Origin: CAYMGM01 sp964390005
GTDB taxonomy: Bacteria; Pseudomonadota; Alphaproteobacteria; UBA9219
Assembly (NCBI GenBank): GCA_964390005.1
Contig: CAYMGM010000007.1
Location: forward strand, 13,451 to 77,450
Direction of reading: 5' to 3'
DNA length: 64,000 bases
The notes below the pieces were generated by a model. It was not told the DNA's origin. It worked only from the letters and a program-made list of their open reading frames with translations, and ran no database searches. This document shows, piece after piece, positions 1 to 8,473 of the stretch. Position 1 is the stretch's first letter. Each line of letters begins with the position of its first letter. Both the position numbers and the translations under genes were made by a program.

Positions 1-1062
1 GAGCAAAATCTGCCACGCGCGGGTCAGCGCGGGAATGGTCACCCCGACCATGGCCTTGACAAAATCGCGGTCGGCTTCCGGCAACGTATCGATTTCAGCG
101 GGCGTGACTTTGGTGCGCGTCAATTGATGAAGCGCGCCCGCCAAATCTTGCAACGTCTGCAAAGGATCGGCCCCGGCCTGCATCAAATCGTCAAAGCAAG
201 CCAAAGCCCCCGGCATATCGCCCGACAATAACAGACGGCAAAGGTCCAGATTTTTTGTGCGGTCGGCAAGCCCCAGCATGTCTTTGACATCTGCCGCCGT
301 GATCGCCCCGCCGCCGCGCGCAATAGCTTGATCCAAAAGACTGAGCCCATCGCGGACCGAGCCATCGGCTGCGTGCGCGATCAAACGCAACGCTTCAGCC
401 TCTGCCGTCACGCCTTCTTTTTCGGCGATGCGGCCATAATGAGCCGCAAGCCCCGCTTCGTCGATCCGGCGCAAATCAAACCGCTGACACCGCGAAAGAA
501 CCGTAATCGGCACTTTGCGAATTTCCGTTGTCGCGAAAATAAACTTGGTATGAGGCGGCGGCTCTTCCAACGTTTTCAAAAGCGCGTTGAACGCATTTTT
601 GGACAGCATATGCACTTCGTCCAAAATATAAATCTTATACCGCGCCGACACGGGGCCATAACGCACGCCGTCGATGATATCGCGAATATCGTCAACGCCC
701 GTGCGCGACGCCGCATCCATTTCCTGTACATCGACGTGACGATCTTCGGCAATCGCGCGGCACGCATCGCAAACGCCGCAAGGCGAAAGGGTGGGGCCGC
801 CCTTACCATCGGCCCCCGTACAATTAAGCGCGCGCGCAATGATACGCGCGGTGGTCGTTTTGCCGATACCGCGCACGCCTGTCAGCATCCAAGCCTGCGG
901 CAAGCGCCCCGTCTGGATCGCATTGGCCAGCGTGCGCACCATCGCTTCTTGACCGATCAGATCTTCAAAAAGTTGGGGCCGGTATTTACGCGCCAACACG
1001 CGATAGGGCTGCGCGGTCGCGTTTTGATCGTCGGTTTCAGATGAAGAAAAAAGCTCGGCCAA
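1..1062 (-). CDS. dnaX: DNA polymerase III subunits gamma/tau, 5' part (cut by window edge)
   Basis: Clamp-loader ATPase that loads the beta clamp at the replication fork. The leftward frame runs open from 1062 off the window, giving the first 354 codons. It shows the Walker A region GVRGIGKTTTARI, a four-cysteine zinc module (C, then CGVCDAC), the Walker B/DEVH stretch ILDEVHMLSKNAFNALLKT and the SRC sensor in TVLSRCQRFD. I place the start at a TTG codon (1060-1062) because GAGG lies six bases upstream; no ATG fits before the conserved YRVLARKYRPQLFEDLIGQ region. The SRP RNA gene lies just upstream in the same orientation. The C-terminal tau part is outside the window. Confidence 0.95.
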   Translation of the reverse strand, partial: MAELFSSSETDDQNATAQPYRVLARKYRPQLFEDLIGQEAMVRTLANAIQTGRLPQAWMLTGVRGIGKTTTARIIARALNCTGADGKGGPTLSPCGVCDACRAIAEDRHVDVQEMDAASRTGVDDIRDIIDGVRYGPVSARYKIYILDEVHMLSKNAFNALLKTLEEPPPHTKFIFATTEIRKVPITVLSRCQRFDLRRIDEAGLAAHYGRIAEKEGVTAEAEALRLIAHAADGSVRDGLSLLDQAIARGGGAITAADVKDMLGLADRTKNLDLCRLLLSGDMPGALACFDDLMQAGADPLQTLQDLAGALHQLTRTKVTPAEIDTLPEADRDFVKAMVGVTIPALTRAWQILL

Positions 1063-1157
1063 AACGTTCCTCGGAATGGAGCAAAGACTTTTCGCGCCGA
1101 CAGGAAAAAAGCACCCAGAATGCCGAATGCGGACTGCCGACCCCTGAAAGAAAAAGT

Positions 1158-1253
1158 GGAAGGCTGGACAGCGACCCGGACCGGAACGTGTTACGGTTGC
1201 TTCCTTCCGGACCTGGCCGGGTTGGCACGGGATCCGCCCGCCGCCAACCTTCC
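1158..1253 (-). ncRNA. ffs: Signal recognition particle RNA, small bacterial (4.5S) type
   Basis: The minus strand carries the diagnostic SRP helix-8 core CAGGTCCGGAAGGAAGCA (read from about 1218 down to 1200), which binds Ffh. The ends pair over ten bases: GGAAGGTTGG at 1253-1244 with CCAGCCTTCC at 1167-1158, including one G-U pair. This sets the borders to within a few bases. The size of about 96 nt fits bacterial SRP RNA without an Alu domain. It lies directly upstream of dnaX in the same direction. Confidence 0.93.
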
Positions 1254-1431
1254 AAGGGCGTTATAGCAGGAATTGGCCCAGAAAAAAGATTTTTCAGTTT
1301 TTCGCCCGCCCCAGGATTCTTCTAATACTTTCAAATAGTTTCACGTCTTTTTGTGTTTTTTGGTCCTTAAATTACCCGTTTTAATCAATGACTCTTCTTG
1401 CTTTCCCTCTTTTCTCTAGTAAAATTATTAC

Positions 1432-2160
1432 ATGAGCGGAATTTTAGACACAAAAACCTATAGCTTCGATCATGCCACGGCCTTTTTGGCCGAACGTGGG
1501 ATTCATCGCGTTGTTCTAGATGTTGATGGCGTTATTTTCGATACGCGCAGCTTCATCGCCACGGTGGCCCAAGACTTAACCGCTGAGCACCACCTGCCCC
1601 CCTTGAAACTAGACCCGACCGCTGAGACGGAGTGGGGTTTTCTTGGCGTCGACGAACAAGCTTATCGCGATGTCTATCGGCAGCTTTTAAAAGCCGGTCG
1701 CTTGGCTGCGCCGCCGCCTTTGATCCGCGGCGTGCGTAATGGCTTTGCCATGCTGCGTGAGGCGGGGCTTCAAATAGACCTTTTAACGGCGATCCCAGAT
1801 GCCATGAAGCCGGTACGCGAACAGCAATTACGCGAGGCGGGGCTTCCCTTTACCGAGATGTACACGGTTGCCCCCCATGCCAGCAAAGGCCCGGTCCTTG
1901 GGCAATTGGCCCCGGCCATCTTTATCGACGATCTGCCTTTGCATGTTGAAGACGCCTTATCCGCCGGATGCGTCGGTGTTGTCTTTCATCAACCTTACAA
2001 CAAGGGCTGCACGGCACCGCGGCTTCAAAATTGGACGGTCAGGGCGGTGACGGATTTGTTTGGAAAGTTACCCGCTTATATCGAAGAAAAAAGGATTGCC
2101 GCCGGACGTGGTATGGCATCCCCCCCCGATCAGCCTTTGTCTGTTCTTCAAAACGACTAA
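1432..2160 (+). CDS. HAD-superfamily hydrolase
   Basis: 242-residue phosphatase-like protein of the haloacid dehalogenase superfamily. Motif I is DVDGVIFD (residues about 29-36), with the nucleophile Asp and the general acid Asp two residues on. Motif II is the Thr in LLTAIPD, motif III a Lys in ASKG, and motif IV the acidic pair in IFIDDLP. A helical cap of about 70 residues lies between motifs I and II. The substrate cannot be told. No strong ribosome site is seen before the ATG, which follows an AT-rich leader. The stop overlaps by four bases the end of the convergent lipoprotein gene. Confidence 0.8.
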   Translation: MSGILDTKTYSFDHATAFLAERGIHRVVLDVDGVIFDTRSFIATVAQDLTAEHHLPPLKLDPTAETEWGFLGVDEQAYRDVYRQLLKAGRLAAPPPLIRGVRNGFAMLREAGLQIDLLTAIPDAMKPVREQQLREAGLPFTEMYTVAPHASKGPVLGQLAPAIFIDDLPLHVEDALSAGCVGVVFHQPYNKGCTAPRLQNWTVRAVTDLFGKLPAYIEEKRIAAGRGMASPPDQPLSVLQND

Positions 2161-2543
2161 TATCCTTGCCCAGACCCAGGGGCTGGCGCCGTCACGACCA
2201 TGCCGTTTGGCAACCGAACTTTAACCGGAGCCTCTTTGCCACAGAAACCCGCATTGGTGATTGATTCCATGCGCCCGGCATAGGGGTGGTTCGCTGCGCA
2301 ATTCAGTTTTTGGCTCAGCGCGTCTAATTCTGGACGTACGGCAGCTTCTTCGGGTGAGTTCGAGGGAAAGCTCCGAAGGAAATTCAAATAGCCACAGGCC
2401 GCACAGATTTCATTCTGAGCCATACGGCGCTGAATTTGTTCAACTTGCTGGCGTGGGCCGGGCACGCCATATTTGACGCACCCCGTCGTCATAAAAGCGG
2501 TCAAACCGACGAGCGACAAAAGAATAGGACGAACAATTTTCAT
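2157..2543 (-). CDS. Small putative lipoprotein of unknown function
   Basis: 128 residues beginning with a basic-hydrophobic signal sequence that ends in a lipobox-like MTTGC (Cys at residue 22), so the mature protein is probably lipidated and membrane bound. The mature part has a CAAC pair and two more cysteines that could form disulfides in the periplasm, and a Pro/Gly-rich C-terminus. I recognise no family. The next gene upstream, also leftward, starts beyond 3545. Confidence 0.65.
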   Translation of the reverse strand: MKIVRPILLSLVGLTAFMTTGCVKYGVPGPRQQVEQIQRRMAQNEICAACGYLNFLRSFPSNSPEEAAVRPELDALSQKLNCAANHPYAGRMESITNAGFCGKEAPVKVRLPNGMVVTAPAPGSGQGY

Positions 2544-2609
2544 ATGAAGCGCCTTTACTGTCTAAAATTCATTTTTTCAAAAAAGCATCATCCCCAAAGC
2601 GTTCCAGCT

Positions 2610-3545
2610 TTAAGCCGCCAAAGCCCGCGCCTTTGCCGCCACACGCCCCCAAAGGTTCCGGGCAACGCGACGCACAGAAGCAAGGCCTTGGTTTTCATTG
2701 TTCTTGTCAATCAACACCATCAATCGATCCGCTGAACGCGCATCGCCGCGCCCCATGGACATAATCACATCGTTTAAAACGCGGTTTTCCTCATTTTCGT
2801 TTTTCGACGCGGGACCGCGCTCTTCATAAAGACTTTCAACAACATCAACCAAACGGCTGCGTTCATCGCTGGCTGGGCGTGTCAAAGGAATGTGTTTTGC
2901 CACCAGCAAAAGGCCTTCACTGAATTCTTGACGCGCCCCTGAAAGCCGGTCATCGGGTTCAGGAATCGTCAAGACATAGCGTCGTCCCATCGCTGCCATC
3001 AATTGCCCCGCACGGCGCGCGGCCTCGGGGCGGTTGGCGGCGAGCGCCTTTTTCAAAAGCTGCCCCGCCGTACGCATCGCCCAAAGCCCCGGATAAGAGG
3101 CATCATAACCACGGAATTGCGCATCAAGATGGAGATGTTCACAAAGAGAACAATAGCGCGCCAAAGCCGCATTTTCTGCTGGACTGCCTTCTTTCGCCGT
3201 AAAAAGCTGAGCCATCAGACATTCACGGACTTTGATTTTTTCCTCGGTGGAACGGACAGCTTCGCGAAAATCCCCGGCCTGATAAGCCGCATAGCGCTGA
3301 TAGGCCTGTTCAAAAACGGCCTTTTCGTTAAACGCTTCTGTGGGCATAGATTGACGCAACACATCAAAATAATCACGCGCCGCCGTAAAAGATGTTTTTG
3401 CCAACGCTTCGCCTTGCTTGGTAAGACGCGCCAATTGGCGCGCATGCACGACGTCTGAGGCCCCCAGAACATGATAACAAGCCGAGACCATCATCGTTCC
3501 AATCATCGCTTGCGCACGCGGACTTAAAGATGAAGGATTTTCCAT
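2610..3545 (-). CDS. Hypothetical alpha-helical protein
   Basis: 311 residues, rich in Ala, Arg and Leu and predicted by eye to be almost all helix. There is no signal peptide or clear membrane segment. Several cysteines occur in a short stretch (RYCSLCEHLHLD), but the spacing does not make an obvious metal site. The ATG at 3545 follows GGAACCGG (AAGGAACC on the minus strand). No family recognised. Codon use looks like that of its neighbours, so I take it as a real gene. Confidence 0.6.
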   Translation of the reverse strand: MENPSSLSPRAQAMIGTMMVSACYHVLGASDVVHARQLARLTKQGEALAKTSFTAARDYFDVLRQSMPTEAFNEKAVFEQAYQRYAAYQAGDFREAVRSTEEKIKVRECLMAQLFTAKEGSPAENAALARYCSLCEHLHLDAQFRGYDASYPGLWAMRTAGQLLKKALAANRPEAARRAGQLMAAMGRRYVLTIPEPDDRLSGARQEFSEGLLLVAKHIPLTRPASDERSRLVDVVESLYEERGPASKNENEENRVLNDVIMSMGRGDARSADRLMVLIDKNNENQGLASVRRVARNLWGRVAAKARALAA

Positions 3546-3635
3546 AACCGGTTCCTTGAAATTATTTAAAAGAATGCTTTCACTCTACACGCAAAGCAGG
3601 GGGGGGCGCAAATCTTTCACAACAATTTTAATAGG

Positions 3636-4286
3636 TTAATCTTTTGAAACGGAAGACGGGGGCACCTTGCCACGCTGCCAATGAGCCTTGAATTGCTTCA
3701 AATAAGAAGCCGCAATGTCCTTGTTCCGAATAAGAACGATTTTTAGCGGCGGCCCCCATAAAATGATCGCGTAACGATCGGCATAAATCATGTACGGAAC
3801 TTGAGAAAAAATCTCTTCCGGGACCCAGCGGTAATAACGCGTGGCCTCAACAAAATTGACGTCGCCTTCAATGGCCAACATGTTGTCGATAACGCCAAGT
3901 TTATCAAATCTTTTCATATAATCTTGGAATTGGTCGCCACAGGCTTCGACAAACTTCTTTTCGTCAACGCCGCTGATATAACAAACGCCGCCCGAGCCTG
4001 TAAAAACATCGATCATATCATCGTAAACCCGCAACAAGGCGTCTGGGCCTTCATAGATACTGACATCCAGCGTTTGCTCTTTGATCCGGCAGCCCCCGGA
4101 AATAAACTCGATTCCCCCTTGCTCAAGCGCTTTTTGAATGCGCCGCAGTGTCTCAACACGCGGATTTGTCGCGCCGTTTTCCAAATTATGAAGGGCCAGG
4201 CGCGAAACACCAGCCGCTTTGGCTAAATCATCTTGTGTCCAATCCAAAATGCCGCGCGCCCCTTTGATTTGCTGTAGCGTGATCAT
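3636..4286 (-). CDS. XRE-family transcriptional regulator with C-terminal effector-like domain
   Basis: 216 residues from the ATG at 4286, chosen because AAGGAAAAG lies upstream and the helix-turn-helix begins right away; the frame is open further to 4409. Residues about 5-60 form a Cro/CI-type HTH (ARGILDWTQDDLAKAAGVS, then RLALHNLENGATNPRVETL). The remaining 150 residues contain YRWVPEEIFSQVPYMIYADR and AIILWGPPLKIVLIRN, which resemble the PLD-like/TrmB-type effector portion found in some regulators; that link is from memory. It is divergent from the GNAT-like gene at 4466, with a short AT-rich gap that probably holds both promoters and may be its operator. Confidence 0.8.
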   Translation of the reverse strand: MITLQQIKGARGILDWTQDDLAKAAGVSRLALHNLENGATNPRVETLRRIQKALEQGGIEFISGGCRIKEQTLDVSIYEGPDALLRVYDDMIDVFTGSGGVCYISGVDEKKFVEACGDQFQDYMKRFDKLGVIDNMLAIEGDVNFVEATRYYRWVPEEIFSQVPYMIYADRYAIILWGPPLKIVLIRNKDIAASYLKQFKAHWQRGKVPPSSVSKD

Positions 4287-4465
4287 GCCTAGCTTTTCCT
4301 TTTTGTTATTTTTGCAGAGCAATCCTATATAAAATATATGTTTTAGTATATAAATTTCGTTAACCGCCCTTCTTTTATCCCGAATTTTACGCCAGGTTAA
4401 CCGTCTCATTACATTATTGAGCTATCTTCAAAGTGCGTTTTAAATTTTTTATGGGACGGTATATT

Positions 4466-5806
4466 ATGCCTAATTATGCAGTTTTACACCAAGCGGCTCA
4501 TCATAACGCCGCCAAAAGCGCGCCCAAACCTTACACATTAAACGATGTCGATCTCTATCTTGTCGATTCATCGGATTCCATGGGGCACGCCATCACGCGC
4601 GACGGCAAATACCTTGATAAGCCAGATGAAGCGCCTGACCCCCACATTGCCAACGATCCGTCCCTAAGCCAAGAAGAGTATCCGGCTCTTACGGCCATTG
4701 AGCCCGGTTACGTAGAGTGTTTTCCTATCGACGAGGAACGGACGGAGCGTGGTGACCTAGGCGACAACCTTGACAGAAACAACGATGCAGATTTCCAAGC
4801 GAAGCTTCCCAAAGGATGCCGCGGCTCCAAAGAAGCTTGGGTTTATGCGCGCGACAAACGTACCGGCGAAATGGTCGGCTCGCTTAACTTCAACGCTCAA
4901 GCCGGAAGCGAAGTCCTCGATAAGAAGGGCCAAACTTTGGTCGATGGCTATTCCGTCGTTATTTATTCTTGCGTGCCCAAAAAATTCCGTCAGCGCGGCG
5001 TCTTTTCTTTGCTTCAGGAAGCGCATGACAAAGTCAGCACGGCTTTCGTCGAAGAGAAGTTGGGCCTGGCCAAAGGCACGGGCCGCGTTTTTGGATGGTG
5101 CGAACAAACGGATTCAGGCCTTATCTCTGCCGAAGATCACGCGCGCGACGCCATTCATTCTTGCACGCGTAGCGATATTTTTGAAAAGAGAGGCTACCGC
5201 AGCATCCGCGGAACGGACGGTAAGCAAGTCATCTATAACCAGCCCGACACAGATGTCGCCAATGGCGAAAACCCGGCCCGCATTGTCAACATGCGCGTGC
5301 GCCCGATCAATTGTAAACTTCCGGAAGAGTTCCCGCGCGGCTTAGCCAGAGAAGCCGTCGAAGACTTCATTGCCGCTTCGTTTCAAGAGGGAACGGATCC
5401 TCGCGCGGACGTCCACAAGAACATGTGGCTTTCACTGAACAGCCCTGTGCCGATCAAGTTAATGCCGCCGGGCAGTTATAAAGATCTTGGAAAAGTCTTG
5501 TCGAACCATGCGATCAATCTTATTGCCCAAGACCCGTCTTATAAAGACATGCCGCTTTCGATGGTCGCCTATAAGGCCTTACAAAAACCGGTAACGGACG
5601 ATCCTCGTGGCGTCGAAGGCAAAAACTTCCGCAAAACGCTTGCCTCCATGAAAGGGGCTTATGAGACTTTTTATGCCCTGCCTGAAGCGGGCGTCAAAGC
5701 CTATACCGCCGAAGCCTTAAGCGACAAGCAATGGGCGCCGGAAATGCATCGCCAGAACGACGCAACAAGACGGAGTCGCTTTAAGGTTGGCGGCGGACGC
5801 TTTTAA
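4466..5806 (+). CDS. Hypothetical protein with a possible GNAT acetyltransferase core
   Basis: 446 residues from the ATG at 4466 (GGGACGG seven bases upstream; an in-frame ATG at 4451 is the alternative). Near the middle, VVIYSCVPKKFRQRGVFSLL, followed by a helix, looks like the beta4-alpha3 acetyl-CoA loop of GNAT enzymes (R-x-x-G-x-F/G-x-x-L). A preceding strand pair with charged turns also fits (WVYARDKRTGEMVGSLNF). The N-terminal 70 and C-terminal 200 residues match nothing I recognise. The divergent XRE regulator at 3636-4286 may control it. GNAT assignment is tentative. Confidence 0.6.
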   Translation: MPNYAVLHQAAHHNAAKSAPKPYTLNDVDLYLVDSSDSMGHAITRDGKYLDKPDEAPDPHIANDPSLSQEEYPALTAIEPGYVECFPIDEERTERGDLGDNLDRNNDADFQAKLPKGCRGSKEAWVYARDKRTGEMVGSLNFNAQAGSEVLDKKGQTLVDGYSVVIYSCVPKKFRQRGVFSLLQEAHDKVSTAFVEEKLGLAKGTGRVFGWCEQTDSGLISAEDHARDAIHSCTRSDIFEKRGYRSIRGTDGKQVIYNQPDTDVANGENPARIVNMRVRPINCKLPEEFPRGLAREAVEDFIAASFQEGTDPRADVHKNMWLSLNSPVPIKLMPPGSYKDLGKVLSNHAINLIAQDPSYKDMPLSMVAYKALQKPVTDDPRGVEGKNFRKTLASMKGAYETFYALPEAGVKAYTAEALSDKQWAPEMHRQNDATRRSRFKVGGGRF

Positions 5807-5838
5807 GCGCCACCACACAAAACGGTGTTTGTTTTTAT

Positions 5839-5866
5839 ATAAGGGGCCCAACAAAGGGCCCCTTAC
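5839..5866. terminator. Bidirectional-type hairpin between convergent genes
   Basis: A perfect stem (TAAGGGGCCC, six-base loop, GGGCCCCTTA) sits midway between the GNAT-like gene stop and the acs stop. There is no long T tract on either side, so it is a weaker candidate than the other terminators listed here. Confidence 0.55.
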
Positions 5867-5896
5867 GCATTGTCTCTTTTCGTCGTTTATTTGCTT

Positions 5897-7846
5897 TTAG
5901 GCCGCCTGATGTTGGCTGACCCCATTGGCTGGCGCGCAAATCAATTGGCTGACGACATCTGGATCGGCCAAGGTTGACATATCGCCCAGATCCTCAATAT
6001 CGCGCGCGGCGATTTTACGCAAAATGCGCCGCATGATTTTTCCCGACCGCGTTTTCGGTAAAGCCGGTGCCCAATGAACAACATCCGGCGTCGCAATGGG
6101 TCCGATTTCTTTGCGCACCCACGCCGTGACGCGCGCCCGCAATTCATCCGACGGCTCGACATCGTTGGCCAGCGTGACATAGGCGTAAATCCCCTGCCCT
6201 TTGATATCGTGCGGAAACCCAACCACGGCGGCTTCGACAACTTCATTCAGCGCCACAAGCGCGCTTTCGATTTCCGCCGTCCCCAGACGATGGCCGGAGA
6301 CGTTGATCACATCGTCCACGCGGCCCGTGATCCAGAAATAGCCGTCGGCATCGCGGCGCGTTCCGTCGCCCGAAAAATATTTCCCTTTAAAGGTCGAGAA
6401 ATAAGTTTCGACGAACCGTTTATGATCGCCCCACAGCGTGCGCGCTTGCCCCGGCCAGCTATCGGCCAGGCACAAATAGCCTTCGCACATGCCTTGCAGT
6501 TCGCGCCCTTCGCCATCGACGATCACGGGCTTCACCCCAAAGAACGCGCGCGTGGCCGATCCTGGTTTTAAATCCGTGGCCCCAGGAAGCGGGGCCAGCA
6601 TGTGCCCGCCCGTTTCTGTTTGCCACCACGTGTCGATCACCGGGCAACGCTCGCCGCCGACAACGCGATAAAACCAAAGCCACGCTTCAGGATTGATCGG
6701 CTCACCCACCGTTGCCAACAACCGCAGCGATTTGCGGCGCGTGCGCATCACGGGCTCATCCCCTTCGCGCATCAATGCGCGAACGACGGTCGGTGCGGTA
6801 TAGAAAATATTGACCTTGTGCTTGTCCACGATCTGCCACATCCGCGACGCATCAGGATAGGCGGGAATCCCTTCATAGATCAGCGTCGTCGCCCCGTTGG
6901 CCAAGGGGCCATAGACGCCGTAGCTGTGCCCTGTCACCCAACCGATATCGGCGGTACACCAATAAACTTCGCCATCGTGATAATCTAAAACCCACTGATG
7001 CGTCAGACTGGCATAGGTCAAATACCCGCCCGTTGTATGCACAACGCCTTTGGGCTTTCCGGTCGATCCCGATGTGTACAAAATGAACAACGGATCTTCG
7101 GCGTTCATTTCTTCCACGGGACAGGCTGCGCTCATCCCCGCGCACAGATCATGATACCAATGATCGCGCCCTTCTTGCCACGCCACGGTCCCGCCCGTCC
7201 GGCGCACGACAACGACGGTTTCGACACAAGTCGCAGGCGTCAACGCTTCATCGACATTCGCTTTTAACGGCACCTTGCGCCCGCCGCGAACGCCTTCATC
7301 GGCTGTCACGACGATCTTCGCTTCGCAATCCAGCACGCGGTCGCGCAAACTGTCGGGTGAGAAACCCGCAAAAACGACCGAATGCACCGCGCCAAGCCGC
7401 GCACAAGCCAGCATGGCAAAAACGGCTTCGGGAACCATCGGCATATAGATCACGACACGGTCGCCTTTTCTGACACCGCGCGCGCGCAGCGCATTGGCAA
7501 AGCGGCAAACTTCGTCATGAAGTTCGGCATAACTGATATGGCGCTGTTCCGAGGGGCTATCGCCCTCCCAAATGATGGCCGTTTGCGACGCGCGAACGGA
7601 CAGATGCCGATCGATGCAATTGTAAGCGGCATTCAGCGTGCCGTCTTCGTACCACTTGATCGAGACATCGTCATCGAAGCTTGTGTTTTTGACTTTCGTA
7701 TAGGGCTTGAACCACGTCAGGCGCTGCCCCATCTCGCCCCAAAATCCCGTCGGATCCGTCATCGAGCGTTCATAAAGATTGGCGTAAGCCGCGCCATCGA
7801 TCCAGGCACTGGCGGCGAAAGTTTCGGATACAGGAACGAGAGGCAT
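5897..7846 (-). CDS. acs: Acetyl-CoA synthetase (AMP-forming)
   Basis: 649 residues, full length for Acs. It activates acetate to acetyl-AMP and then acetyl-CoA in the cytoplasm. The phosphate-binding loop YTSGSTGKPKGVVHT is present, followed by DIGWVTGHSYGVYGPL, TWWQTETGGHM, GYFWITGRVDDVINVSGHR and the C-terminal TRSGKIMRRILRKIA, whose Lys is the residue regulated by acetylation in studied homologues. The ATG at 7846 has GGAG six bases upstream. Next to PHA synthesis genes it could supply acetyl-CoA for polymer formation; that is inference from position. Confidence 0.97.
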   Translation of the reverse strand: MPLVPVSETFAASAWIDGAAYANLYERSMTDPTGFWGEMGQRLTWFKPYTKVKNTSFDDDVSIKWYEDGTLNAAYNCIDRHLSVRASQTAIIWEGDSPSEQRHISYAELHDEVCRFANALRARGVRKGDRVVIYMPMVPEAVFAMLACARLGAVHSVVFAGFSPDSLRDRVLDCEAKIVVTADEGVRGGRKVPLKANVDEALTPATCVETVVVVRRTGGTVAWQEGRDHWYHDLCAGMSAACPVEEMNAEDPLFILYTSGSTGKPKGVVHTTGGYLTYASLTHQWVLDYHDGEVYWCTADIGWVTGHSYGVYGPLANGATTLIYEGIPAYPDASRMWQIVDKHKVNIFYTAPTVVRALMREGDEPVMRTRRKSLRLLATVGEPINPEAWLWFYRVVGGERCPVIDTWWQTETGGHMLAPLPGATDLKPGSATRAFFGVKPVIVDGEGRELQGMCEGYLCLADSWPGQARTLWGDHKRFVETYFSTFKGKYFSGDGTRRDADGYFWITGRVDDVINVSGHRLGTAEIESALVALNEVVEAAVVGFPHDIKGQGIYAYVTLANDVEPSDELRARVTAWVRKEIGPIATPDVVHWAPALPKTRSGKIMRRILRKIAARDIEDLGDMSTLADPDVVSQLICAPANGVSQHQAA

Positions 7847-8093
7847 AGCGGTCTCCGTAGGCTGGAGTGAGGAGAAAAAATCACAGGACAGGAACCCTCA
7901 GGAGAACACGAATCAGATCAAAAAAAATAGAGACTTGTCTCGCAACGCACGCAAAAGCCCGTAATTTACGTGTTTTTGCGATGCACGCGATTTTAGGTTA
8001 ATGAAAATTCACAGGAAGTTTTTTGCTGCACACGCGAAACGGCATTGCAGCAATCCCCCCTTCAACGGCACCGCAGCAATTAGAACGATTCTA

Positions 8094-8178
8094 CCGGCGT
8101 GCCGCCGGGCTGGGCCCGGGGCCTTCTGTTTAGGCTCCTCTGCTTCATAAAGGTATGCGGTTTTATCCTGCACCGTCT
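8094..8178 (+). repeat. Palindromic repeat family, copy 1 (forward)
   Basis: Begins CCGGCGTGCCGCCGGG, itself a short palindrome, and continues through CTTCTGTTTAGGCTCCTCTG and CATAAAGGTATGCGG to a CCTGCACC end. The same run recurs inverted at 8334-8409, partly inverted at 8427-8473, and forward at 63945-64000. It lies in the gap upstream of acs. Confidence 0.8.
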
Positions 8179-8187
8179 TTTCCTTTT

Positions 8188-8213
8188 GTGTCATCCCCGC
8201 GCAGGCGGGGATC
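8188..8213 (+). repeat. Short GC-rich palindrome (CCCCGCGCAGGCGGGG type), forward
   Basis: TCATCCCCGCGCAGGCGGGG followed by ATCCA, a REP-like palindrome of a kind common in proteobacterial intergenic DNA. Its reverse complement is at 8281-8306, so the two face each other inside the larger inverted repeat. Confidence 0.75.
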
Positions 8214-8280
8214 CAGAGGGCTGGGCCGTCAGAAAAGGCGCTTCCTTTTTGATCCACTTGTGCAAACCGAAAGGCCCCCT

Positions 8281-8306
8281 AGATCCCCGCCTGCGCGGGG
8301 ATGACG
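8281..8306 (-). repeat. Short GC-rich palindrome, inverted copy
   Basis: AGATCCCCGCCTGCGCGGGG then ATGACG, the reverse complement of the element at 8188-8213. About 67 bases separate the pair. Confidence 0.75.
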
Positions 8307-8333
8307 AATGGGGAGGGACGCTGCGCCAACGCC

Positions 8334-8409
8334 AAATGGTGCAGAACGGCACCGCATACCTCAATGAAGCCGATGAGACCAAACAAAAGGCTCCGGGCCC
8401 AGCCCGGCG
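8334..8409 (-). repeat. Palindromic repeat family, copy 2 (inverted)
   Basis: Read on the minus strand it gives CGCCGGGCTGGGCCCGGAGC, CTTTTGTTTGGTCTCAT and CTTCATTGAGGTATGCGG, then a CTGCACC end. This matches copy 1 with scattered substitutions, so the copies are diverged rather than recent. Confidence 0.8.
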
Positions 8410-8426
8410 CATACGGCTGCCGTTAC

Positions 8427-8473
8427 AGAGGAGCCTAAACAGAAGGCCCCGGCGCCACGCCGGGGACGCCGGA
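8427..8473 (-). repeat. Palindromic repeat family, partial copy 3 (inverted), overlapping the phaC 3' end
   Basis: On the minus strand: CCGGCGTCCCCGGCGTGGCG, CCGGGGCCTTCTGTTTAGGC, TCCTC. It matches the first half of copy 1. The phaC stop codon (8435-8437) is the TAG of the repeat's TTTAGGC, so the final dozen codons of phaC are repeat sequence. Confidence 0.75.

Noticed and set aside
328..1044. Rightward 238-codon frame
   Set aside because: Antisense to dnaX, whose zinc and ATPase motifs are clear on the other strand.
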